DNA from: Mesonia phycicola
Lineage (GTDB): Bacteria; Bacteroidota; Bacteroidia; Flavobacteriales; Flavobacteriaceae
Assembly (NCBI RefSeq): GCF_900141885.1
Contig: NZ_FQYY01000003.1
Coordinates: 1 to 64,000, forward strand
Length of the DNA: 64,000 nucleotides
Direction: 5' to 3'
This document shows, in pieces, positions 44,989 to 54,379 of the stretch. Position 1 is the stretch's first letter; each line of letters opens with the position of its first letter. The notes under the pieces were generated by a model. It had not been told where the DNA came from. It searched no databases and saw nothing but the letters and a program-made list of their open reading frames with translations. A program made the position numbers and the translations under genes.

Positions 44989-45054
44989 TTTAATGAGTCC
45001 CTAAGACTTATATTAAATCATATTTATCATAGGGACTGTAGCTAACTCATTAAA
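44989..45054 (-). promoter_or_regulatory. Intercistronic hairpin in the sugar locus
   Basis: TTTAATGAGT (44989-44998) pairs with ACTCATTAAA (45045-45054), and inside it CCCTA (44999-45003) pairs with TAGGG (45030-45034). A bulge lies on one side, and there is no long T-run. It sits between the lipoprotein gene and copy 2 of the glucanase. Confidence 0.55.
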
Positions 45055-45083
45055 TAATTAAGAATGATAAACAGCAATGGTTT

Positions 45084-46181
45084 TTATTCTTCTGTATACT
45101 CCATTACGTTCATAATATCATCTTCTGTCAATTCTTTAGTAAAGAATCTTAAATCATCTATATAACTAGAATCTGATAGGTGCCCCCACCCTGCAAATCT
45201 TGGTGCTCCAGACATAATTGAGAAAAATTCTGTACCACTCCAACTCATAGGAGTTGCTAAGGTTGCAGTGTTAACTAAGGCCCCATTAATATATATTTTA
45301 GTTTCTGTTGCAGAAATAGTAAAGGCAATGTGCGCCCATTCTCCCGCAGCAGGATCTACAGTACCTCCATCATTCCAAGATTCTGCATCTCCAGTACCAA
45401 CATTTAATTTTATTACTTGTAAACTACCTGATGCTTCTCTAAATAACCTAAACCCACTTGTTCTTAATATTTGTGCATCTGGATTTTCTGTGTCTTCTGG
45501 TCCTGCAACTAAGATACCTGCACGGTCTGGCACTGCATTTACCTTATACCAAAAGGTTGCGCTAAAATTTTCTGAAGTTAACCCATCTACTGGAGCTGTT
45601 AGATAAGAATCTGTATTTCCGGCATAAGCATTAGAACCTACTTTAGCTTCACCAGCGTAGCCTGGCTGTCCCACTACTGTAATTTCTGTATTACTAATAA
45701 ACTCGGTATAATTACCATTAAAATTCATGTAAAAAGCCTCTTCATCGAATTGTGGTAAATAATCTACAGTAGATTTGCTAAAACTTACAGTGTCTGTAGT
45801 GATATTTCCTACGATATCTGTAGCTTGTACTGTTAAGGTATAATCTCCGTCACCAAGCTCATAAGCTATTTCTTTAGGTACAATTCTATAATCTGTAAAC
45901 TCATTATAATATTCTATTTCTTCACCATTTAAACTGACAGAAATTTCTACAACTTCAATATCATCAATAACTTCAAAAGCTATATCTAACATGGTAGTTT
46001 CTGCTGTAGTTTGAAAGCTCATTCCATCACTTGGAGAAGTAATTTCTACCACTGGAGCAGATTCATCTGTTCCTGGATCAACACTAGTAATATCATCTAT
46101 ACTTTCTTGCTGGCAAGCGATTGTTGCAACAACAACTAATGAAAGTATGCTAATTTTTTTGAATATATTTTTTTTCAACAT
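45084..46181 (-). CDS. LamG-domain surface lipoprotein (SusE/F-like position)
   Basis: 365 residues, lipoprotein Cys23 (VVATIAC). Ig-like/cadherin-like domain at about 40-135 (PVVEITSPSDGMSFQ ... DGDYTLTVQATDIVGN). LamG/concanavalin-type domain at about 150-360 (NFSATFWYKVNAVPDRAGIL, GEWAHIAFTISATETKIYIN, SSYIDDLRFFTKELTEDDI). Its place directly after SusD points to a glycan-binding protein of the outer membrane. Confidence 0.88.
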   Translation of the reverse strand: MLKKNIFKKISILSLVVVATIACQQESIDDITSVDPGTDESAPVVEITSPSDGMSFQTTAETTMLDIAFEVIDDIEVVEISVSLNGEEIEYYNEFTDYRIVPKEIAYELGDGDYTLTVQATDIVGNITTDTVSFSKSTVDYLPQFDEEAFYMNFNGNYTEFISNTEITVVGQPGYAGEAKVGSNAYAGNTDSYLTAPVDGLTSENFSATFWYKVNAVPDRAGILVAGPEDTENPDAQILRTSGFRLFREASGSLQVIKLNVGTGDAESWNDGGTVDPAAGEWAHIAFTISATETKIYINGALVNTATLATPMSWSGTEFFSIMSGAPRFAGWGHLSDSSYIDDLRFFTKELTEDDIMNVMEYTEE

Positions 46182-46196
46182 CGTCTTACTTTTTAA

Positions 46197-47720
46197 TTAA
46201 TCATTAGTTAATGGTAATGCATCTACTTGTTCTTGTGGATAAGGTAAATATTCTGAATTTGCCGTAAATGTTCTTCCGTCGTAACTTAGTTCACTGTAGT
46301 TATTCAATCTAATCATATCATAATATCTAATACCCCATTCCATAGCAAGTTCTGCAAATTTTTCATCCATCACGTCTTCTGCTGTAACGCCAGATAAATC
46401 TGCAAGACCTGCACGAGATCTAACCTGATTAACTGCTTGAGTTGCACTTCCTGCAGTTGGCGTAGCACCTCTTGCTACTGCTTCTGCGTACATAAGTAGT
46501 ACTTCTGCATACCTTGTGATAATAAAGTTTTTTCCTGCTCCGTACACATTTTGTCCCTCTGGAAGTTGATCTGATGGTAAATAATGTTTACCACTTGAAA
46601 ATAGTGCTCTTTCAAAATCGCTAATTTCATCACCACTAGCTGTAATATTAGAGACATAATCTGGAAGGTTTGTATAGCCTTCATCATTTAATTCTCCTAT
46701 ACCTCTTTCTGTAAATAAAACACTAGTTTCTAAACGAACAGTTTCATTACGATCTAGCATAAATTTTATAAATTTTTTACTAGGCTCATAAAAACCCCAT
46801 CCTGCAGATGCATCATCTCTAGATGGTATCCAATTTTGAGGTCCAAATGGCGCATATTCATTATAAAACGTACCTCCTACATCTGTACCAAGTTCATCAA
46901 ACTGAAGCTCTAATAATGACTCATCACTAAGTTCTCCTGGTGTTTTAAACAATTGGTAAAAATCTGGATATAAAGAAAATCTTCCGCTGTTTATTATTTC
47001 TCCCGTTGCATCTGCTACACCTTGATAATTTTCTAATTCTAGATTAGCCATTGCTTTTAACGCGTAAGCTGTATAACTAGTTACTCCTCCAGGATAATCT
47101 GTACGTTCGTTTGGTCTCAAATTTGGTAATAACGGAATTGCTTCATCCATTTCAGCAATAATAAATGCCATTACCTCTTCTTTAGAAGAAACTCCGTTAG
47201 CTTCAATTTCTTCAAACGGATTGTTGGTTTGATAAATAAATACATCTCCCCAAGTTCTAGCAACATTTAAGTGCAACCAAGCACGTAAAACTTTAATCTC
47301 TGCAATGTACTGCTGTGCGCGGGTAATATCATCACCCTCCATAAACTCTTTATAAAGTTCTAATTGGTTTATAGCAGTGTTTAAAGTAATAATGTCTGAA
47401 TAATGTAAATTCCATAAAGAATTATACATCCAATAACTATTATTATAAATAAAATTATCTGTATCTGCATAAGCTTGTTGATCGCCTAAACCTCCTGCAT
47501 TTACATCATCACCACGAACTCCTAATAGTAAAGACTCTTCCCAACCTCTCGTTGCAAAAGCACTGTAAGCTCCAACTAGTGCCTCTCCCATTTCTGACGG
47601 GTCTGTATAATCTAAATCACCAGTATTTAATTGACCTGTTCTAGTATCAAACTCATCGCTACAAGAAAACAAACTTGCAGATAACCCGAGTACTAATAAT
47701 ATTTTATATGTTCTTTTCAT
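46197..47720 (-). CDS. susD: RagB/SusD nutrient-uptake outer-membrane lipoprotein
   Basis: 507 residues, lipoprotein Cys20 (LFSC). Typical SusD pattern: AYSAFATRGWEESLLLGVRG, AEIKVLRAWLHLNVARTWGD, YTAYALKAMANLELENYQGV, ITRYAEVLLMYAEAVARG, VNQVRSRAGL and AMEWGIRYYDMIRLNNYSE. It binds glycan at the surface and pairs with SusC 11 bp upstream. Confidence 0.95.
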   Translation of the reverse strand: MKRTYKILLVLGLSASLFSCSDEFDTRTGQLNTGDLDYTDPSEMGEALVGAYSAFATRGWEESLLLGVRGDDVNAGGLGDQQAYADTDNFIYNNSYWMYNSLWNLHYSDIITLNTAINQLELYKEFMEGDDITRAQQYIAEIKVLRAWLHLNVARTWGDVFIYQTNNPFEEIEANGVSSKEEVMAFIIAEMDEAIPLLPNLRPNERTDYPGGVTSYTAYALKAMANLELENYQGVADATGEIINSGRFSLYPDFYQLFKTPGELSDESLLELQFDELGTDVGGTFYNEYAPFGPQNWIPSRDDASAGWGFYEPSKKFIKFMLDRNETVRLETSVLFTERGIGELNDEGYTNLPDYVSNITASGDEISDFERALFSSGKHYLPSDQLPEGQNVYGAGKNFIITRYAEVLLMYAEAVARGATPTAGSATQAVNQVRSRAGLADLSGVTAEDVMDEKFAELAMEWGIRYYDMIRLNNYSELSYDGRTFTANSEYLPYPQEQVDALPLTND

Positions 47721-47731
47721 GATAATTTTTT

Positions 47732-50700
47732 TTAGATTTTAACATTTAACCCTACAGTATATACTGCTGGTATAGGATATGTTTGACGATCTACACCATC
47801 TGTAATCTCTGGAGTAAATCCATTATATTTGAAGAAAGTTAATGGTCTCTCTGCCGTAAAATTAAATCGTATTTCTGGTAATTTTGAAGAACGAATAGTA
47901 TAACCTACTTGAAAATTTTGAATTCTAAAGAAGTCTCCATCTTCTACCCAAAAATCACTTAATTGTTGATTCCAAGATTTACGTAAACCTGCAGAAGATG
48001 GGTAACTATTACTAGTACCTTCTCCATGCCATCTATTTATAGCTAAATCTGCATCCATATTAGTGTCATTAGTATAAATAATCTCTCCTCTTTTTCTATT
48101 TAAAATTTTATTACCTCCTTGACCATAAATACTTAAAGAGAAATCCCAATTTTTATAGTTTAAGTTTATATTAGCACCGTAAGTGAATTTTGGTAAGAAA
48201 GAACCTAGAAAAACTCTGTCTTCATCATCAATTACACCATCGTTGTTTTGATCTTTAAAAATTAAATCTCCTGGTTGCAAACTAGCTTCTGGGTTATTTT
48301 CTGAAAATGGACTTGCCTCTACTTGTGCGTCGTTTTGATAAACACCTACTACTTCTAACCCAAAGAAAGATTGTACCGGCTCTCCAACCATTGTTCTTTG
48401 TCTAAACTCTGCAGTACCTCCATTAATGTAACCTTGTTCGTTTATAATTTCTGTTACTTCATTTTTAATTGTCGTAAAGTTTGCTCCTACAGAATAACTA
48501 AAGTCATCTTTTATATTGTCACTCCAATTAGCAGAAAGCTCTAAACCTTGGTTACGAATAGTTCCTGCATTTTGGTTTAATACGGTATTTATTACTGGTA
48601 TAGTGATAGGCAGTATTGCATTATCTGTGTCTCTAATAAAATAATCTGCATTTAAAGAAAGCCTGTTAGCTAAAAATTCTGAATCTAAACCAAAATTAAA
48701 TTCTTCTACTAATTCCCAGTCATTGTCTGTAAATACACTAGATGAAGTATAACCCGTGTATGCTGTACCATCAAAAATAGCATATTGATTAGTTACGGTA
48801 TTAGAACCTGAACTTGCCGCAACATTATCATTACCTAATTGCCCCCAACTAGCTCTAAGCTTCAAAAAATCAATAGCCTTACTGTCTTTTAAGAAATCTT
48901 CTTTACTAAGTACCCAACCTGTTCCTACAGAAGGAAATAGACCCCAAGGATCTTTGGTAAATTTAGATGAACCATCGTAACGTAAAGTACCATATAGTAA
49001 ATACTTACTATCAAAATTATAAGCCGCTCTTCCAAAAAATGATAATCCATAAATTCTAGAAGCGTTTTCTCCAACATTTCCACTAAAAGAAGTAGGGTCT
49101 GCAAAATCTAAATATTGACTTGTATCTAAGTTTATACCTCTAATATCTCTTCCTGAAGCATAAAAAGTATTAGTAGCCTCATCTCTAAAAGAATGACCTG
49201 CCATTAAAGTTAGATTATGCTTTCCAAAACTATCGTCATACGTTAAAGTATTATCCCAGTATTGGTTTGAGTAGTTATTCTGGTCTCTAGTTATACCAGA
49301 AAAACCTTCTACATTATTACCTAAATTAAATGGAAAATCTATATAATGCCCCTCAATAGTAGAAAAATCGTGACTATAAGAAGTTTTAAATGTTAACTTA
49401 TCTTTAATGATATCTGCTTCAATATATGCGTTTGCTAAAACCTTTCTTGTTTTTAACTGATTTTTATTATACGACATGTCTGGAAAAGGATTCTGAGTAT
49501 CTCTATATCCTAAATTTTGTGCATTAGAATAAGCTATAGGTGTAGCTGCAGTATTCAAATTATCGTAAACTGGCATAATTGGTACAGCGTGGTATGCTTT
49601 AAACCAAGCTGAACTTTCTGGAGCATATTGTGTAGCATTACTAAAAATAAAACTGCTTCCCATTCTTATACCATCAGTAACATCTATATCTAATTTAGAG
49701 CGAAGATTTAATCTTTCATATTCATTCTTCATATCTAAAATACCTTCTTGCTTAAAATAATTGGCACCTACAGAATAGTTAGAATTTTCACCTCCACCAC
49801 TCACACTAATACCGTGACTTGTAATTACAGCATCTCGTAAAATTTCATCATACCAATCTGTATTTACTGCTGGTACATTTGGGTTAATTTCACTTCTTCC
49901 ATAGCGCTGCATAGCGTTTAGTATAAACTGAACATCTGCAGTAGAACCAGACTCATATGCCATAGTGGTAAACTGCTCTGCATTAGCCATTTTAAGAACA
50001 TTTTGAGCAACTTGTATACCTGTATATGTATCATATTCTATAACAGGTTTTTTGTTTTTTCTACCTTTTTTTGTTTCTATAATTACTACTCCATTAGCAG
50101 CACGCACCCCATATATAGCTGCAGAAGATGCATCTTTAAGGACGTTAATAGATTTAATATCTTTAGAATCTAAAAAATCTATATTATTATAAAATGCTCC
50201 ATCTACCACATAAAGCACACTAGAACTTCCTGCATCATAAGAACCTAGACCACGAATACGGACAGTTGGAGATGCTCCTGGAGATCCTGCAGAAACAATT
50301 TGCACACCAGAAACTTTTCCTTGTACAGATTGCATTACATTAGAGTTAGGAGTTTTCTGAATTTCCTCAGAATTTATAGTAGCAATAGACCCTGTTAAAT
50401 CTTCCCGTTTTTGCTCTCCATAACCTACTACAACCACTTCACTCAAAGATTCTAAATCTGCTTGTAATGCAACATTTAGCACCTCTTGATTTTCTACTGT
50501 AATTGTTTTTGATTGAAACCCTACATAACTAAATACAAGTACATCTCCATTTTCTATTACGATTTCGTAATTTCCATCAAAATCTGTAGTTGTACCATTG
50601 GTTTCACCATCAATAACCACATTTGCTCCCGGTAAAGGCAAACCATCATCTGCAGAGGTTACTGTACCAGTAATCGTTTTTTCTTGTGCAAAAAGCTGAA

Positions 50701-50743
50701 ATCCCATAAAAAGGAACAGCAATGCAAGTAAATTTGTTTTCAT
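47732..50743 (-). CDS. susC: SusC/RagA TonB-linked outer-membrane transporter
   Basis: 1003 residues with a signal peptide (LLALLFLFMGFQLFAQ). CarboxypepD-like domain (TITGTVTSADDGLPLPGANV to YVGFQSKTITV), plug with EVVVVGYGEQKREDLTGSIA, then the beta barrel ending in TVGLNVKI. It imports oligosaccharides with TonB energy. First gene of the locus; the regulator lies 292 bp upstream on the same strand. Confidence 0.95.
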   Translation of the reverse strand: MKTNLLALLFLFMGFQLFAQEKTITGTVTSADDGLPLPGANVVIDGETNGTTTDFDGNYEIVIENGDVLVFSYVGFQSKTITVENQEVLNVALQADLESLSEVVVVGYGEQKREDLTGSIATINSEEIQKTPNSNVMQSVQGKVSGVQIVSAGSPGASPTVRIRGLGSYDAGSSSVLYVVDGAFYNNIDFLDSKDIKSINVLKDASSAAIYGVRAANGVVIIETKKGRKNKKPVIEYDTYTGIQVAQNVLKMANAEQFTTMAYESGSTADVQFILNAMQRYGRSEINPNVPAVNTDWYDEILRDAVITSHGISVSGGGENSNYSVGANYFKQEGILDMKNEYERLNLRSKLDIDVTDGIRMGSSFIFSNATQYAPESSAWFKAYHAVPIMPVYDNLNTAATPIAYSNAQNLGYRDTQNPFPDMSYNKNQLKTRKVLANAYIEADIIKDKLTFKTSYSHDFSTIEGHYIDFPFNLGNNVEGFSGITRDQNNYSNQYWDNTLTYDDSFGKHNLTLMAGHSFRDEATNTFYASGRDIRGINLDTSQYLDFADPTSFSGNVGENASRIYGLSFFGRAAYNFDSKYLLYGTLRYDGSSKFTKDPWGLFPSVGTGWVLSKEDFLKDSKAIDFLKLRASWGQLGNDNVAASSGSNTVTNQYAIFDGTAYTGYTSSSVFTDNDWELVEEFNFGLDSEFLANRLSLNADYFIRDTDNAILPITIPVINTVLNQNAGTIRNQGLELSANWSDNIKDDFSYSVGANFTTIKNEVTEIINEQGYINGGTAEFRQRTMVGEPVQSFFGLEVVGVYQNDAQVEASPFSENNPEASLQPGDLIFKDQNNDGVIDDEDRVFLGSFLPKFTYGANINLNYKNWDFSLSIYGQGGNKILNRKRGEIIYTNDTNMDADLAINRWHGEGTSNSYPSSAGLRKSWNQQLSDFWVEDGDFFRIQNFQVGYTIRSSKLPEIRFNFTAERPLTFFKYNGFTPEITDGVDRQTYPIPAVYTVGLNVKI

Positions 50744-51035
50744 GTTGTCTAAATAGCTTTAAATGAACTTAGATTTGAATCTATCAATTCTCAGCGTTTA
50801 AATTATCAATATGTTAAAAAAACCGCCGATTAATTATCAAAAATATAAACAACATCTCTTAGATAGAACATTTACGATATAACTAAACTCATCAAAGAAA
50901 ATATTATTCACAAATAATTGATAATCATTGTTTTGTAAACTAAAATGTTGTGTTTAATTTTGACTACTTTACGTAAATGATGAGTAATTGATGTGTTTTT
51001 TGAAGCACTATTACAACGTTTTCGTTTGTTATATT

Positions 51036-53798
51036 CTAGTCAAACGATAACAAAAACTTAACTAAGTTCTCCTTTTTGTCTAAATCTAACTTCTTTCTAA
51101 GTCGATAACGATGTAACTCTACACTTCTGTAAGTGATTCCTATTAATGGTGCAATCTCTTTTGAACTAAGGTTCATTTTAAGATAAGCACAAAGTTTTAA
51201 ATCTTTGGGAGTAAGTTGCGGATAGGCTTTTTGAAGATTCTTAAAGAAATCGTCATGAACTTCATTAAAATTCTGTTCAAATAATTTCCAGTCGTCTTTA
51301 GAGTGAGATTGTTTTTCTTTAAATTTATTTAAGCGGTCGTAAAGTTTACTATGCTCTTTTTTAATTTCTTCTTTATTAATTTCTTTTTCTAACTGAATTA
51401 ATATTTCTTCTTTCTTTGCCATACTGGCGGCATAGGTAGCCAACTCTCTTCTTTTAGAGTCTAACTGTTCTTTTAACTGTTTTTTTTCTAGTTCTGCTAA
51501 ACGCTTATTATTCTCTAGTTTTTCTTGTTGTAATTTTAATTCATTTCTAAAAGAGACTTCTTTTTCAAATCTTTTTTGTTTACTGATGTATCTTTTTTTA
51601 TTGTATAAATGAACTAAGTAAAAAGCTAATATGGCTAATAAAATGTACCCAATAATTGCTTTGGTACTAAAATACCACGGAGGTAGAATTACAAAATTAT
51701 AGCTTAGAGTTTCACTTTCTTGATTACCAGATCTGTTTTTTACTAAAAGCTGATAATCGCCTTTTGGTAAGTTTTCAAAAGTTAATTGGTTTGTTTCTAT
51801 TAAATGCCAATCTTTATCATAGCCTTTCAATTTATAGTTAAATTGGTGTTGCAAATAACTTGCAGGACTTTGATTAGTAAGATAAAATTGAATGGAATTT
51901 TTTTGAAATGGAATTTCGTGAAGTGCATTAATAGTTTGCGGCTCTCCATTAATTAATAGATTAGAAATAACAGGTGCTTCATTTTTTTGTTCTTCAATAT
52001 TTGTAGCACTCATATCTACCATTAAATAACCATCATCTAAAAAAAGATAAATAGAATCTCCAACTGCTTTTGCAAAATCAAAATCTTGTACTAATTTATT
52101 CTCTGTAATTTTAGAAGATAGTTTGAGAGACTCTCCCTTAGAAATGTCTAAAATATTTACGTTTGCACCATATTTAGTGACTATAAATTTATTTTGAAAT
52201 GCCATTACATCTTCTAAAGGCATTAATTTTTCAGTTAAAATTTCATCTTTAATTACTGTATCATTTACAATATCGTATTTAAAAACATGTTTTTTGCTAG
52301 TAAGAAACACCTCATTATTAAGCTCAAAAATATGTTGTATATCTTCTTCTGGAAAAAAATTACTTTGTAAAAGCCTCTTCTCATCCATTTTAAATTGATA
52401 AACACCATTATGTGGAGAGTGTATCCAATAATTATTTTGTTTATCTAATGCTACTTCATTTACCCTAAAATTAATTTCATTAAAATGATTTAAATTCCAC
52501 TCATTATTAGCTTTTGTAAATTTTGTTAATCCAGAGTAAGTGGCTTGGATAAACTCATTGGGTTGAGGTGTTTCTATAAAACGCATCCCTCCGCTAATTC
52601 TGTTTAAAAGATTTACATTGTCTTTTTCAATAATAAAGGTTCCGTTATTATGGCCACAAATAATTTGATTATCTACTCGACTTAAATTCCAAACCTGCCC
52701 ATTAGAATTCTCTAAAAAAGTTAGCTTCCCGTTCTGTTTTTTAAACACACCATGGTTACTCCCTAAATATTCGGTATTAGGTTCTTCGTTACTTATTTCT
52801 ACGGCATATAAAGTTCCTAATCTTCCACTTTTATCGTTAAATGCATAAAGAGGAGAACTTAAATAGATACAAGCAATTCCATTATCTAGACCTAACCATA
52901 AATTACCAGATATATCTTTATACTGACTTAAAATGGTGTTATTTAGCAAGCCGTTATTGGTATTAATGGTATAAAGTAACTCTTTGCTTTCATTAAGAAT
53001 TAACAAGCCGTTATTGATGGTACCAATACAAATTTTATGATCTATAATACTTAAATTGTTTACCTCTACCCCATTAATACTTGGTGCATTTTTATCAATC
53101 CATTTAGTAAGTGTATTATTTTTATAGAAGTAAATACCGTTAAGCTGTGTACCTAACAAAAAACCGCCTTTATAAGCAACCATAGATTGGATGGTAAAGT
53201 TTTTTAAGGGTAAGCTCCAATCTTCAAATTTAAAAACTTCTTTATCTAACTTAAAAACCCCTCCGTTTTTACTAGCTAGATATATGGTTTCATCAAAATT
53301 ATATGTAAAAATTGCAGACACTTGAGGAAAACTGATCTTTTTAACCTCTTTACTAGTTTTATTAAACAGATATAAACCTTTAAAAGATTGAAAAGCAATA
53401 TAATTTTTATAGGAATAAATTTTCCAGATAGCATCATTTTCAAAAAAAACAACCTCTAACTGCTTACTAATACTTGTATAAATTAATTTATTAGTATCGT
53501 CGTGTAACCAATAGCCAAATTCTTGATAAGCACCTGTATATAATGTATCGTGAATAACCTCTGCAGACCTAATTACTAAGTTTTTGGGGAGTGCATATTT
53601 TTTCCATTCATTACCATTATATTCCAGAAGCTTATAATTATTGGCTGTATAAATAATTCCATCGGCATTTTGAGTAATATCCCAATTAGCATTTTCTCCT
53701 TGATAATCACTTTTAGAATAATTTTTGAAATAAGGAGTGGTTTGCTGAGCGTAAAAGCAAAAAGGGAGTAGAAATAAGATGAAAATTAATTGCTTCAT
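51036..53798 (-). CDS. Membrane one-component regulator (beta-propeller, Y_Y_Y, LuxR HTH)
   Basis: 920 residues. Signal peptide MKQLIFILFLLPFCFYAQ; a periplasmic propeller-like sensor (about 20-610) with DGIIYTANNYKLLEYNGNEW, ISGNLWLGLDNGIACIYL and similar blades; a Y_Y_Y domain (about 630-710); one TM helix (AIIGYILLAILAFYLVHLY). A coiled coil follows, then a C-terminal LuxR-type HTH (LTPKDLKLCAYLKMNLSSKE, EIAPLIGITYRSVELHRYRL). Unlike hybrid HTCS there is no kinase, receiver or AraC domain, so the signal must pass straight to the HTH. It likely senses glycan breakdown products and controls susC. Confidence 0.9.
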   Translation of the reverse strand: MKQLIFILFLLPFCFYAQQTTPYFKNYSKSDYQGENANWDITQNADGIIYTANNYKLLEYNGNEWKKYALPKNLVIRSAEVIHDTLYTGAYQEFGYWLHDDTNKLIYTSISKQLEVVFFENDAIWKIYSYKNYIAFQSFKGLYLFNKTSKEVKKISFPQVSAIFTYNFDETIYLASKNGGVFKLDKEVFKFEDWSLPLKNFTIQSMVAYKGGFLLGTQLNGIYFYKNNTLTKWIDKNAPSINGVEVNNLSIIDHKICIGTINNGLLILNESKELLYTINTNNGLLNNTILSQYKDISGNLWLGLDNGIACIYLSSPLYAFNDKSGRLGTLYAVEISNEEPNTEYLGSNHGVFKKQNGKLTFLENSNGQVWNLSRVDNQIICGHNNGTFIIEKDNVNLLNRISGGMRFIETPQPNEFIQATYSGLTKFTKANNEWNLNHFNEINFRVNEVALDKQNNYWIHSPHNGVYQFKMDEKRLLQSNFFPEEDIQHIFELNNEVFLTSKKHVFKYDIVNDTVIKDEILTEKLMPLEDVMAFQNKFIVTKYGANVNILDISKGESLKLSSKITENKLVQDFDFAKAVGDSIYLFLDDGYLMVDMSATNIEEQKNEAPVISNLLINGEPQTINALHEIPFQKNSIQFYLTNQSPASYLQHQFNYKLKGYDKDWHLIETNQLTFENLPKGDYQLLVKNRSGNQESETLSYNFVILPPWYFSTKAIIGYILLAILAFYLVHLYNKKRYISKQKRFEKEVSFRNELKLQQEKLENNKRLAELEKKQLKEQLDSKRRELATYAASMAKKEEILIQLEKEINKEEIKKEHSKLYDRLNKFKEKQSHSKDDWKLFEQNFNEVHDDFFKNLQKAYPQLTPKDLKLCAYLKMNLSSKEIAPLIGITYRSVELHRYRLRKKLDLDKKENLVKFLLSFD

Positions 53799-53892
53799 TA
53801 ACTAAAGTGAAATAAAAAAGAATATTTCAAATATAAATATTATCAAATTAAACATTAAAAATTGTAGAAAAAGCACTTAAACCTAAATGGTA

Positions 53893-54342
53893 TTAATTCA
53901 AATTACGCTTTTTTATAAAGAATTGTTTTAACAAACTAGAGGCTTCTTCTGCTAGTAAGCCTTCGGTAATTTTTGTTTTAGGGTGTAATTGTGCACCCAT
54001 AGCACGGTAGCCTCTTTGCTCATCTTTTGCAGCAAAAACTATCCTAGAAATTTGGCTCCAGTACAACGCACCAGCACACATTTGGCAAGGTTCTAATGTC
54101 ACATAGAGCGTGCAATTTGTTAAATATTTACCTCCCAAATAGTTTGCTGCAGCAGTAATAGCTTGCATTTCTGCATGAGCGGTAACATCATTAAGCATTT
54201 CTGTAAGATTATGCCCACGTGCAATTATTGTATTTTCGCTTACAATAATGGCCCCAACAGGTATTTCATTACGGTTATAAGCCTCTTGCGCTTCTGCAAG
54301 GGCTTTTTTCATAAAATAAGTATCGTCAAAAGGAGTTAACAT
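53893..54342 (-). CDS. tadA: tRNA-specific adenosine deaminase
   Basis: 149 residues from ATG 54342; an upstream ATG at 54363 is possible but less likely. Zinc site HAEMQAI (His with Glu proton shuttle) and PCQMCAGAL. Makes inosine at the wobble base of tRNA-Arg. The start is 37 bp from that of dxs on the other strand. Confidence 0.92.
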   Translation of the reverse strand: MLTPFDDTYFMKKALAEAQEAYNRNEIPVGAIIVSENTIIARGHNLTEMLNDVTAHAEMQAITAAANYLGGKYLTNCTLYVTLEPCQMCAGALYWSQISRIVFAAKDEQRGYRAMGAQLHPKTKITEGLLAEEASSLLKQFFIKKRNLN

Positions 54343-54346
54343 AGCC

Positions 54347-54375
54347 CAAAAATACAATTTCAAACTTTACCTTTG
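54347..54375. promoter_or_regulatory. Divergent -7 boxes between tadA and dxs
   Basis: TATTTTTG on the minus strand (54354-54347) and TACCTTTG on the plus strand (54368-54375) both match TAnnTTTG. Each ends about 5 bp before its start codon. The mRNAs would be leaderless or nearly so. No -33 TTG is visible for either. Confidence 0.45.
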
Positions 54376-54379
54376 CTAT

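Noticed and set aside
45268-45606. 112-codon ORF on the plus strand
   Set aside because: It lies wholly opposite the LamG lipoprotein gene and shows no domain or signal; it is an antisense shadow.
51010-51050. Terminator after the membrane regulator
   Set aside because: A CGTTTG...CAAACG pair exists but overlaps the stop codon, has a 12-nt loop and no T-run in the right place.
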